Positions 11,917-22,787 of a DNA stretch of 64,000 bases are shown piece after piece. A program made the position numbers and the translations under genes. Origin of the DNA: Isoetes taiwanensis (lineage: Eukaryota > Streptophyta > Lycopodiopsida > Isoetales > Isoetaceae); assembly GCA_021234155.1 (NCBI GenBank), contig JAJEKV010000334.1, positions 124,001 to 188,000 on the forward strand, read 5' to 3'. Below the pieces are notes generated by a model. It saw nothing but the letters and a program-made list of their open reading frames with translations, was not told where the DNA came from and searched no databases. Numbering within the stretch: position 1 is the first letter of the stretch; the number at the start of each line of letters is the position of its first letter.

Positions 11917-13631
11917 ATGCGTGTGCAATCTACATATATAACAGTTCAGGGAGCAGTTGCAGGCAATGAAATTGCTGCCATTGCGAAGGTCATTAATGGC
12001 CAAAAATTAGACCTCGAAGTTTCGGGTTTTGGGTCCGAGCGAGGAGAGCCGACCTTCATGAATATTCTTGATCCAATGTATGAACCGCTACAATATCCGC
12101 TTTTCTATTCATTAGGTTGGGGGCCTGGAAATGAGCATGGGTTGACACAATTGCAGTGGTATAGGGCGAGGTTATTACATGAAGATCGATTCCAACGTCT
12201 AGGTCGTTTGTGTGGAGAGTATTTAGTCGATATATATTCGAGAGTAGAAGATGCACGATTGAATTATTTTAGGACACTAGCTTTCAGAAATAGGAAGACG
12301 CAATATGATGAGAATTACTCAGAGGGAGAAAATGATGACCAGAATGATACTATTTTGCCTGCATCATTCCTAGGATGTAAGAGATGGTGCTCTGTGCAAG
12401 TTGCAGATGCATTGGCTCTTTCTAGAGCAAAAGTCCGCCCTACGCTATTTATCACGATGACAACAAATACAGACTGGCCAGAAATATGTCTTGCACTCAA
12501 ACCTAGACAAACAGCTGCCGATGTGCCTATAATCGTTGTTCGATGCTTTCATGGAAGGTTACAACGGCTAAAAAAGCTACTCCGAAATTCTTTCAGCATG
12601 TATCCTAAATGATACACGTTATAGAGTTCCAAAAACGGGGATTGCCACATGCTCACCTTGTGTTGCGTATAGAACCCGATATACCAATTGATATCATCGA
12701 TCAAATTATCTCTGCTGAACTTCCAACAGACCCAGTTCTGCGAGGTCAAGTTGAAAAGTTTATGATACATAGACATACAGAAAGATGCTCTGTGAATAAT
12801 ACACCTTGCATTTACGACTATCCAAAACCTGTAAATCCACGAACCCATCTTGATTCAAGAGGTTATGTACAATACAGAAGAAGGTCTGTAGATGATGTAC
12901 GGGTTGTTCCATATAATGCTTTTCTTCTCCACGAACTAGATTGTCATATTATGGTGGATATTGCATCTACTCTTCACGTCTTCTCTTATCTCTATGGATA
13001 CATATATAAGGGGTTCGACAGTACCAATTTCCAAGTAACTCAAGAGAGGCATGCGGTTGAAATCACGTTGGGAGTTAGTGAACAGAGAATACACGACAGG
13101 AGACATACATCTGAAAATGAATCAACAATGCAGGAAAGATCGGCGCCCAGGAATGAAATACGAGACTACATAAAGGCACGATACCTGTTAGCCGCGGAAG
13201 CATCATGGAGGACGATGTCCTACCATATAACAGACAAGTCACCCTCTGTCAAATGTCTTCCATTGCATTTACCATTGCCAAATTCCAGGTCACTTTTGGA
13301 CCGCTATTTTTTGCGACCCTTGGATTCGGCATTTGATAGCATTACGTATATTCAGTACCACGAACAATATACATTGCGTACATATAACACGACGCAGGGA
13401 ATGCAATTCACTTGCTACTTAGAACAAGAGCGAATAGAGTTCACTAGAAATATTGTTAGAAAAAGATCAAGACAACCTATAATATGTAGAATACGTTTGT
13501 TATTACCTAGAGTGGGGGAGGCATTCTATTTAAGACAAATTTTACTACACCAACCTGCAAGAACATGGGAAGAGCTCAAAGTGGTGAATGGTCAGCAACA
13601 TCAAATATATCGGCAAGCTGCAGAGGCATGA
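11917..13631 (+). pseudogene. Helitron Rep (HUH endonuclease) domain
   Basis: Two open frames join at ~12609 with a small frameshift. The first has LQYPLFYSLGWGP, LCGEYLVDIYSRVEDARLNY, LPASFLGCKRW and RPTLFITMTTNTDWPEI. The second has VIEFQKRGLPHAHLVL, whose PHAH is the metal-binding HUH motif, and later FSYLYGYIYKGFDS, whose spaced tyrosines correspond to the catalytic Tyr pair. This enzyme nicks and rejoins one strand in rolling-circle transposition. All signature residues are present. The frame ends at a TGA (13629-13631) inside the otherwise conserved EA-GLL segment, so that stop is a single lesion rather than the real end. Confidence 0.85.
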
Positions 13632-13667
13632 GGACTACTTGCTGCATACAACGAGGCAGTATTAGTT

Positions 13668-15341
13668 ATGGAAGAAGCAACATCACTATCCTTAAGCCCC
13701 ACACAATTGCGCTTTTTATTTGCGATGCTTTTGCTTGATCAGGCACCAGCAATCGAAATATGGAACAAGTTCCAGTTTCCTATGAGCCTTGATTTATTGG
13801 ATCAATACTCAAACGATGAGGCAGTCGCGTTCAATGAGTCTCTCCACTTAATTAATTTCATACTAACACAACATGGTACCAACATCATGGCATTTGGCAT
13901 ACAATTGCAGCCTCGTCTCTCGAGGGATGCCATGAATGAACTAGCCAGATTTTCAGATCACGCAGCATATTTTAATACTGCCATGCAAATGGAAAGCATG
14001 ATGAACACTAACCAATCGGATATATACCTCTATATACAGGATCAACTAGAATTTCAACAGAGTGAAGGACCAATTTTTGTGGATGGAAAAGCGGGCACAG
14101 GTAAAACATTCTGGCTCAATTGCGTATGCGTGGTAATGGACATATAGTACTCCCATGTGGGACTACAAGACTTTGTGCTTTATTATATCCGGGAGGTCGA
14201 ATGGCGCATTCACTCTTTCAGATCTCCATCACAGAAAATAATACAGGTTTATACTCACTATTGGAACGAAATTCTGGGGCAGCTCAACTGCTTATTCAAG
14301 CAAAGGCTATAATTTGGGATGAATTTCCAATGGCCAATAGAGCAGTGATAGAGAGTGTGAACTATTTATTGCAAGAGGTATGTAGAAATAACCTGCCATT
14401 TGAAGGAAAGCACTTTATAGCATCTGGGGATTTCAGGCAAGTAGCGCCTGTCGTAAAGGGAGGAGGAAAAATTGCCGCGATCAAAGCATCCGTAAAGTCA
14501 TCGCCATTATGGCAAACTTTTCGTGTGCTAAGATTACGTCAGCCAATACGAAATGCAGGAGATGTCGAACTTATGCGGTTCGTTGATGACATAGGAGAAA
14601 ATTGGAAAAAAACAACAATGTCACTCGATATTTTCAAGATAACTACCAATATTATAGAGGCTGAGCATTTTCTCTATCCGCCTGATATCCTAAAAAATCC
14701 ACCCGAATGCGAAGGTAGAGCATCATTGACACCCATCAACAAGAATGTCAACGACTTCAATGAACGTGTACTAACTAAAGTCCCCAATAGTAGCAAGTCA
14801 TACTACAGTCACGATCACATTAGCGAACAAGAGGAGGTCATTCATGATCACCCCTATGCAACATCGGATTTCCTTAACAACTTCACCGATTCTGGCATTC
14901 CCGATCACGAATTAAAACTTAAGGTAGGAGCAATATGTCATATTATGAAACGGCTCGATATGAATAAAGGTCTCGAATGCCAGAGTGATAATTGAATCAA
15001 TGCATACAAGATTTGTAATGGTAAGGGTATTGGGTGCACCAGATACATGTGTATATCCAATTTCTAGAACAGATTTCTTCTACCAACCCGAGAATCGGCC
15101 ATGGACTATCCACAGGCACCAATTGCCTCTCCGACTGGCATACTCAACCACTTTCAACAGTTGTCAAGGACCAACATTGGATCGCATTGTTCTTGACTTA
15201 CGCACAAACGTCTTTGCACATGGGCAACTGTATACATCTCTTACACGGATACGCAAAAGAGAAGATGCACTTATCCTGCTCAGCCCCAAAAACACAACGA
15301 GACAAACAACAAATGTGGTCTATAGGGAACTCCTTTGTTAA
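13668..15341 (+). pseudogene. Helitron helicase (Pif1-like) domain
   Basis: This continues the Rep frame after the TGA. Seen: Walker A (VDGKAGTGKTFWLN, ~14078-14120); a frameshift at ~14120-14147; then LLYPGGRMAHSLFQI, Walker B (AIIWDEFPMANRA) and SGDFRQVAPVVKGG; another shift at ~14985; and the C-terminal block YSTTFNSCQGPTLDRIVLDL with GQLYTSLTRIRKREDALIL, ending at a stop at 15341. A Pif1-family 5'-3' helicase would unwind the displaced strand. Apart from two frameshifts the domain is nearly complete. Confidence 0.87.
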
Positions 15342-15727
15342 AAAGGGATATGCTTTTCATTCAGACTATCTTTTGTGTTTAGTACATATGTGTAGGATAC
15401 ACAAATCATGGAATCTTCAAGGTATGCGCTCTATTCCAAACAAAAAAGACGGAATGGAAAAAATAGTATATTCCTTAATGTGAGATTCTGGGCTTTGGCT
15501 AAGCTACTTGCTATTATAGGTAATAGTGCAAATGTGCAGCAATACACTAGTGTAGGAGCTTCTTCATTGATGAGGTAAATAACCATGTCCTTACAGCCCA
15601 TGGGATAAATAGTTTGTTGTTTTATTACTATGATGAAAAGAGATACATAGAAACAAAAAGAAGGAGAGGGGGAGGGGGTTGGAGAGAAAAGCAAATATAC
15701 ATGTAAGGAAATAACAAAATGTTGTAT
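15342..15727. other. Region downstream of the Helitron gene
   Basis: No gene seen. It holds a 12-bp palindrome at 15543-15554 and a purine-rich patch near 15655-15690. The Helitron 3' terminus probably falls here but is not identifiable by eye. Confidence 0.4.
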
Positions 15728-15935
15728 CATCGCGGTGTTAGCCTAGTGGTCAGACTTTCGAATCAGGGTATCCCCTTTCGAAGTTCACAACCCACTGACT
15801 ACCATTGGATGTAAAAAGGGGAGGGGGGCATTCACCCAGTGGTTGTTTGGTGGTTAGGCTATCGATCTAGGGTGTCCTCTTATCGAAGCTCAAAACTCAT
15901 TGGCTGCCACTGGACTGGGTCCACTGAGTAAGAAA
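15728..15935 (+). repeat. SINE-like pair 1: two tRNA-related units in tandem
   Basis: Unit A (15728-15815) has an A-box-like tagcctagtgg and, 35-40 bases on, a B-box-like aagttcacaaccc, ending in GTAAAAA. Unit B (15830-15935) has ggtggttaggctatcgatc and gaagctcaaaactc in the same positions, then a run of A. Both share ...gggtgtcc/gggtatcc...tcgaagc/tcgaagt...ctgcca/ctacca...ctgga/ttgga. The layout is that of tRNA-derived SINE heads with short A-rich tails. Neither folds as a functional tRNA. Confidence 0.6.
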
Positions 15936-15970
15936 AAAAAAGGAAGGAAGATGATGGAGGAATTATGCAA

Positions 15971-16170
15971 ACATCGCGGTGTTGGCCTAATGGTCAGACT
16001 TTTGAATTAGGGCATATTCTTTCAAAGTTCACAACCCACTGACTACCGCTGGATGTTTAACAAAAAAAGAGAAAAAAAAACCCTCACCGCAGTTACTGTT
16101 TAGTGGTTAGGCTATTGATCTGGGGTGTCCCCCATCGAAGCTCAAAACCCATTGACAGCCGCTGGGTAAA
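15971..16170 (+). repeat. SINE-like pair 2: second copy of the A-B pair
   Basis: Unit A (15971-16056) and unit B (16084-16170) repeat pair 1 in the same order and orientation, each followed by an A-rich run. Unit A of pair 2 is closest to unit A of pair 1 (shared cgcggtgtt, ggcctaatggtcagact, ttcacaacccactgact). So the pair, not the single unit, was duplicated. Confidence 0.6.
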
Positions 16171-16250
16171 ATAAATAAACATAAAGAATAAAAGCGATAG
16201 GGATGAAAGTAGGCGAGTGGGGACCCATGGTAATTAAAAAGCAACACCTC

Positions 16251-16690
16251 TTTATCCCATGGGCACTAAAACATAAGGCAAGAACATAGGTTCAATTCCT
16301 GTGTGTTTTTTCTATTGATTTAGTTAAAGTCTAGTTATTGCTTTCAACGATGGTAATATTGAAAATGTCTATTTGCTATCAGATAAGGAAGGAATGTCTA
16401 TTTGCTGTCAGATAAAGAAGGGTCTGCTTATATTGAGTCCCAACTTTATAGAGTTGGGACTAAAAAAATGATTTATCCCATGGGCACCAAAACATAAGGC
16501 AAAAACATGAATTGAATTCCTATTTTTTCTAATGATGTAGTTAAAGTCTATTTATTGCATTCAACCGTGGTAATATTTAGAATGTCTATTTGCTATTAGA
16601 TAAAGAAGTGTTTATTCACTAATAAAGAAGGATCTGTTTAAGGTTAATTCAACTTTATAGAGTTGAAACCAAAGAAATGTTCTTGGCCGC
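16251..16690. repeat. Tandem duplication, period about 221 bp
   Basis: Unit 1 begins at 16251 and unit 2 at 16472, both with tttatcccatgggcac, then aaaacataaggcaa, tagttaaagtcta, tttgctat, agataa and caactttatagagttg. A B-box-like aggttcaattcctg is in unit 1 and degraded in unit 2. No ORF. Confidence 0.7.
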
Positions 16691-16704
16691 CGCGATAAAT
16701 TTCT
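16671..16704. repeat. Short fold-back element, copy 1
   Basis: The arms aaagaaatgttcttggc and gccgcgataaatttctt are imperfectly complementary. The right half, ccgccgcgataaatttcttg (16686-16705), recurs exactly at 54203-54222. It sits between two tandem duplications. Probably a relic of a small inverted-repeat transposon. Confidence 0.5.
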
Positions 16705-16708
16705 TGTA

Positions 16709-17100
16709 TTAGATTATGATCATTGGTCTAAACTTGTATTGTGTTGGCAAATAAATAGAATAGAATAGAAATAAAGAGAGTCCACTCCCTTTCCTTATAA
16801 AAGGGTAAAACTTTCATAGTTGTTGCATAGAAATAGTCTTTCTCACATTGGAGATTGTTGCTTTTATTCCATTCCACATAAGTGGATTGTTATTGAGAAA
16901 CCACAAAGAAATACATTATTAGATTAATGCTCATTAGTCTATACTTGTATTGTGTTGGCAAATAAAACTCCCTTGGCTTATATGAGGCTACAAAATTTCT
17001 AGATGGCACATAGAAATAGTCTTTATCGCAATAAAGATTATTGCCTTTATTCCATTCAACATAAGCAAAGCAGATTATTATTGAGAAACCAGAAAAATTA
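16709..17100. repeat. Tandem duplication, period about 210 bp
   Basis: Units start at 16709 and 16919 with ttagatta and share ttgtattgtgttggcaaata, atagaaatagtctt, tgccttt/tgctttt attccatt and attgagaaacca. Unit 1 also holds a few gaata repeats. Non-coding. Confidence 0.7.
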
Positions 17101-17144
17101 CACTGTCATTGAAAAACATGCTATGCCTATACAACCACTATAAT

Positions 17145-17418
17145 CTAATAATCCCGAGGGGTGCACTCAGTAAAAACCATAGAAAACATGTGAGTGTACG
17201 GGAGGGGGTTTTTTTGAGGCCAAAACCGTACACATATATGGGAGGGGGTATTTTCCTTGCTTGAATTCCGTATATATATAAGAGAAATATGGTAGGGGTA
17301 TATGAAATATGAGGTATATTTTCTTAGAAAATTTCTGTATAAGGCATAATTTCTCTTAACCCTATGCACGCACATGCCATATAGACTTTATATTAGGTGC
17401 ATTCCCCAGGCTAATAAT
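17145..17418. mobile_element. hAT-like MITE with 8-bp target duplication
   Basis: The element 17153-17410 (258 bp) is flanked by identical ctaataat at 17145-17152 and 17411-17418. The ends are cccgaggggtgcac and gtgcattccccagg, which pair at 10 of 14 positions. An 8-bp duplication with short inverted ends points to the hAT superfamily. The interior has repeated blocks rich in G runs followed by TAT or T runs, starting cgtac or cgtat. There is no coding capacity, so it is non-autonomous. Confidence 0.75.
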
Positions 17419-17514
17419 ATTTCGTGTAAGGATCTCCAATGACATTTATGAAAAACGAATAAGATAGATAGTATTTTTACGTCATGCCACATTGGTAGCG
17501 TCCATGAGGATATA

Positions 17515-17585
17515 TGACGGACCCCTAAAGACTTGAACACAAGATCTCTTAGTTGCTAACCCAATGGACTAGCCAATAAACCGAA
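17515..17585 (-). repeat. tRNA-like SINE head, minus strand
   Basis: Read on the minus strand, ttggctagtccattggg (A-box region) is followed by cttgtgttcaagtc (B-box region), with the spacing of a tRNA-derived SINE promoter. On the plus strand it reads gacttgaacacaag at about 17528-17541. No clear tail or target duplication. Confidence 0.45.
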
Positions 17586-17926
17586 CAAGGGGAACTAACC
17601 AAACAAAATAACCATAACCACCCTATGCAGCACCTTTCCTACATAGACCCATCCAATCAAATTTCCGAATCATTTCCTACTATAATGCAATACCATTGAA
17701 TATGACCAACCATGCCGCTACATAACATAAAATTGTGCTGGTTTCAATTGATTCAATGTCTTCTACAAGGGCTTGCCTTGTCTTTCTTAGATCCAATGGT
17801 TATAATCAGCTAAGTCTTTTAGTGCATTATTTGTTGGGATTCACACCTTAAACGCACTGCGCATTCCACAATATCTATATTCAAAATATCTTCATTTAGC
17901 TCCATCATCTGCCCACAAGCCTTTTT

Positions 17927-18092
17927 TGGGTTGCCCCTAGAGGGGCAAACCCTCGTTTATGTGGGTATGTGGGCATATCCAGGTATATGCCGGCATATGC
18001 CTAGCATATGCTGGTGACTGCTCCAAACTGGCTGCTGCCTGTAAACTCTCGGTCATCCAGCCCCATTCCTTCGCAGGCGAGGAGTGGCTATG
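17927..18092 (+). repeat. Palindromic dispersed repeat, copy 1 (at the synthetase 5' end)
   Basis: Hallmarks in order: ttgcccctagaggggcaa (palindrome, 17931-17948), tcgtttatgtgggtatgtgg, a near-palindrome around aggtatatgccggcatatgc, cctagcatatgc, and ctcggtcatccagccc, ending near ggctatg. The same order occurs at 23906, 24151 and 29992. The candidate 5' end of the synthetase transcript lies inside this copy. Confidence 0.7.
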
Positions 18093-18396
18093 GCTCAGCT
18101 CGACCCTTCTTCTTCTTCACTCGACAACTTGGAAGCCAACAGCCTGCCCATGGCAAATCCAGCACTTCAATTCCCGCCGCATTTTCCTCAATCTGGTAAA
18201 GTGTTCGAAAGTTCGGTGTTCCGTGGCTATGGATGCGCAAACCGTTAAGGATCCTGTTCCGGCAGCTGAGATTGAACCTTTTGGAAGTCTTAGTCAGGTT
18301 TGTTGTGTTCTGGGTACGCAATGGGGAGACGAAGGGAAAGGAAAGCTTGTGGACATATTGGCCAGGCGTTATGATATTGTTGCTCGTTGTTGCCAG
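18090..18396 (+). CDS. ADSS: Adenylosuccinate synthetase exon 1 (transit peptide and N-terminus)
   Basis: In the frame leading to the enzyme, ...[15 protein letters not shown] (end of a likely plastid transit peptide) precedes [10 protein letters not shown] (ATG at 18229) and then [20 protein letters not shown] and [17 protein letters not shown]. The family normally has ARC-Q; here an extra Cys codon sits in a ttgttgttg-like stretch. The donor gtgatt follows at 18397. The first part of the transit peptide is in a different frame from the core, so a small indel between 18090 and 18180 is likely. Confidence 0.75.
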
Positions 18397-19417
18397 GTGA
18401 TTACTTATATATGTTCTTATTTCTATGGAAAAACCAATTTAGTGGTCTTAAGCCCTTCTATCTGTCTTATTGCAACCTTTACAAGCTCTTCATTGTGAGA
18501 TTCCAAATTCAGAATGAAGTGTCTTATTGCAATCCTTTGTTACGTGCACCATGTTGATTTTAAAAAACCATGCATGGTTGGTGTTTCACAGCTGCTCGCG
18601 TGATCTTCTCGGGAAAGCAGAAAGAGTTGGCCAGGCCCAGGACTTTGTTTCTAGAATTCTGCAATCTGATTCATTGGGACTATATTCTAAATGCATGCTA
18701 AATCTTCATATCCTAACTTATGGAAGAAATATCATGATTATACAGTTTTCTAGAACTTATTGTTATATGAATTACATGTTTAAATTTCACAGTAGGCTTG
18801 GTGTTATGTCATGATTTCTGCTCATGCATGTTAAGTAACATAAACCTTCATCCATTAAACCTGCACGGCAGCATGCAGACTGAATATTTATGGAAGTAAC
18901 TCTTTCAGGCTTGAGAACTTGCAGGTTCAATTGATGGAACAACGTCATTCATACTTTCAGAACCACAACCGTGGCTGGAATATGCACCAAATATGGTATT
19001 TTATGCTAGCAGATTGGAGTACTAATGATGTTAAATATATGCATTGCCTGTTCAATTCTTCCACATTTGCTATACATATTAATGAGCGCATTTGCTACAT
19101 TCATACCATCATTCAACCCTCTAACCATGATATCTGCATGGATTAGGATCCCCTGTTGCAGAAAAGACATGGCAGCACATAAAGAGAGAATATTAATGAA
19201 TAAAGGAATGAATCCACTTCCCTTCAGCTAGATCTTCCTTTCTCTTACATGCATTAAGGATGCCTACAAAAGCAAAGTTAAGTAATAATGGTAGTTATGC
19301 ATGATATAATTTTAAACAATATGGTTTTGTGGAGAAATGTGATTACAAGGCTTGGATATCTATATCTGAAGGAGCTTCTTGTTTTATTTAGCTAATGATG
19401 GTTAGTCTTTTATTTAG
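18397..19417 (+). other. Adenylosuccinate synthetase intron 1
   Basis: GT at 18397-18398 and AG at 19416-19417. About 1 kb, AT-rich, without recognisable genes; short open frames inside show no domain. Confidence 0.75.
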
Positions 19418-20713
<1,296 letters not shown>

Positions 20714-21026
20714 CAAAAGCTTACACAACAAGGGTTGAGGCGCCCTTATCCCTTGGGTTGTTTGAGAATTTCCGCAGAAACTTCGCGTCTTGCGGGGTTA
20801 TGAATATGGAACAACTCATAGGAAGGCCCACGACACCGTGGCTGGTTAGACATGGTTGCGTTGAAGTATTCTTGTGAAATCAATGGCTTCACATCACTCA
20901 ATCTTACAAAGCTTGATGTGCTTTCGTACCTTCCTAAGTTGAAACTAGGTATTGCCTATGAAGACCACTTTGGAAAGCAAATCTCTTCCGATTCCGGCGG
21001 ACCTTGAGGTTCTTGACAAGGTGAAG
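20714..21026 (+). pseudogene. ADSS: Adenylosuccinate synthetase exon 3, frameshifted
   Basis: Fragments in changing frames match the family in order: [35 protein letters not shown] followed by [23 protein letters not shown], then P-DLEVL. The tell-tale block aaatcaatggcttcacatca is well preserved while short stretches between blocks are garbled. The acceptor is cccacag at 20707-20713, but one base is lacking to keep phase with exon 2. The garbled spots lie where conserved codons would produce CTG or CAG. Confidence 0.75.
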
Positions 21027-22608
21027 ATACGCTTTTCTTTATCTAAATAGAAAGTAGCATGGCGCAAAGTTAGATTTTCAGTTCAATTTCCATTCTCTAA
21101 GATCATTTGTGATTATGGGTAACCAGCCAGAAATACATGAACGAAATACAGGTTTTAATACATGTTGATTAATGCTTTTGCGGAGTTAAGTATGAAGTTC
21201 TACGGTTGGCGGTCGACATAAGCAAAGTGAGAAAATTTAACGACACGCCTTTTAGCTGCCTGAACATATGTAAGAAGGATAGAAGAGTTACTTGGTGTGC
21301 CAATTAGATTTATTAGGGTGGGCCACGGTAGGGGATGCTCTTATCACAAATGCGAGTGTCATTGTGTGGAGATTCTGCAAACAAACATGCACAGGTAATT
21401 TTGCTCTTTTTTTAAATTTCACACCCTTCATTTTTAGCATTTTGTTGCTTTTACAGAATAGCTATGGATTCGTTTGGACAAGAATGTAAGATACATCCCC
21501 GCCTTTCCCGCTATCTCCCCACTATAAGCACTTTTAAACTCAACTGGTTCATCAGAAGTAAATTGTGCAGAGTTTCCAACTGTTAAGTGGTTTCTCAATC
21601 TTGTATCTAAGAATTGCAACTTTCTACTTTTTCTATTTTGACTATGTGCCTGGTGTGTGTTGGTGCTCCCTTACAAAGCTTTCCATAAGCATGCCAAGGT
21701 CAAAACAATTGTGTTTGTAATATTTCTAAATCTTCATTTCTCCATGAGTTCCTTTGCTTTAGGGATAATTTAATGTGCTTTGCTAACACTATATTTGTGT
21801 AGTCAAACCAATTTTCAAGCATTCTGGATCTTAGTAAAAGCGGGAAAAGCATGGAGCATGGAGTTGAACATGCATATGCATAAGATCAAATAGTCATTAA
21901 ATAATCAGATCTAGCAGTCCATATCAGATGTAGCTCAAATGCGGGAGGTTATTCCTGGACCTGAAGAGCCCAAGACAAGTAAATACTACCATTGTTGTGA
22001 ATTTCGGGGATATAATGAACCCAAAGATCTTCAGCCGGGATTTTGAGTCTAACAAAGGATTTGACATTGAGGGAAATATATGTTATGGCTTTTCCATTTC
22101 CAGAGGTAGAATGTTTAGAGCATTTGTGGTTTCCATCAAAAATGTTATTTAGTGGCATTAATGATATTAAAGTGTGAAAATGCTTGTTGAATCTTTGTAT
22201 ATGATATGAAAATTTGCTAGGGAATATTTATTTGCTGTTTTGTGGCTGCGGCAAAGTCCTAGGGGCTTCACAGAATTTCTGGTTCAAAAAATAATTTTTT
22301 CGATTCATTTAAAAGCAGTAGATTTAAAACGAAAGTAGGATAGGCTACCGATCGAAAAAGAGGCTTAATAAAGATTTATCCCATTCATTTTGATATAGGT
22401 AGGAACCAAAACTTCGATAGTCCTATTCATCCCAAATACTTTTGCCATATTCATGCAGGGAAGGAACAGAAGCAAAAAAAAAAAAAAAAAAAAAAACCAA
22501 AACCAAAACAAACAAAATGAATAAATTGAGGAGTATCTCTTCATAAGCATGCTAGTGTAGATGTGGGAATTTTAGTTTAAAGAGTGCTTACTGGCTTACT
22601 TCCTCCTT
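21027..22608. other. Unassigned DNA downstream of synthetase exon 3
   Basis: No recognisable exon or transposon domain. A 22-base A run at 22475-22496 is the only sharp feature. It is probably the intron before the missing last synthetase exon, or the flank of a truncated copy. Confidence 0.35.
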
Positions 22609-22710
22609 TTTTTTGGTCTTAGGGGCAACTGTTGAGGTGGGTTTGTGGCATATTTTAGGTATATGCCAATATATACCCAGAATACGCCAATGACTGCTCC
22701 AAAGCACAAT
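22609..22710 (+). repeat. Palindromic dispersed repeat, divergent copy
   Basis: It keeps gtgggtttgtggcatatt, ttaggtatatgccaatatat, and tgactgctccaaa, the last identical to 18014-18026 in copy 1. The first palindrome is degraded. The version at 30816 is its closest match in this window. Confidence 0.5.
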
Positions 22711-22756
22711 TTTATGTCAATGAAGTGAACATATTTGGTCTCAAATGGCGTGATCA

Positions 22757-22787
22757 ATAAAGTAAAGTAAAGTAAAGTAAAGTAAAG
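22757..22787. repeat. Microsatellite (AAAGT)n
   Basis: About six copies of a 5-base unit, uninterrupted. Confidence 0.9.

Larger units (their letters stand above)
10676..15341 (+). mobile_element. Autonomous-type Helitron coding region
   Basis: One Rep-helicase gene spread over frames with a handful of lesions. Helitrons move by rolling-circle replication and begin TC and end CTRR after a short hairpin. No terminus could be fixed here: a palindrome at 15543-15554 (tacactagtgta) contains CTAG but does not have the usual hairpin-then-CTRR spacing. The domain order N-terminal region, HUH nuclease, helicase is that of plant Helitron transposases. Confidence 0.85.

Noticed and set aside
15543-15554. 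Helitron 3' end at the palindrome containing CTAG
   Set aside because: The terminal CTRR should follow the hairpin by about ten bases, which is not seen.
15728-16170. True tRNA genes
   Set aside because: Box A and box B words are present, but acceptor and anticodon stems do not pair as in a functional tRNA.
22365-22550. Phe-rich minus-strand frame
   Set aside because: Translation of a 22-base A run and its surroundings.
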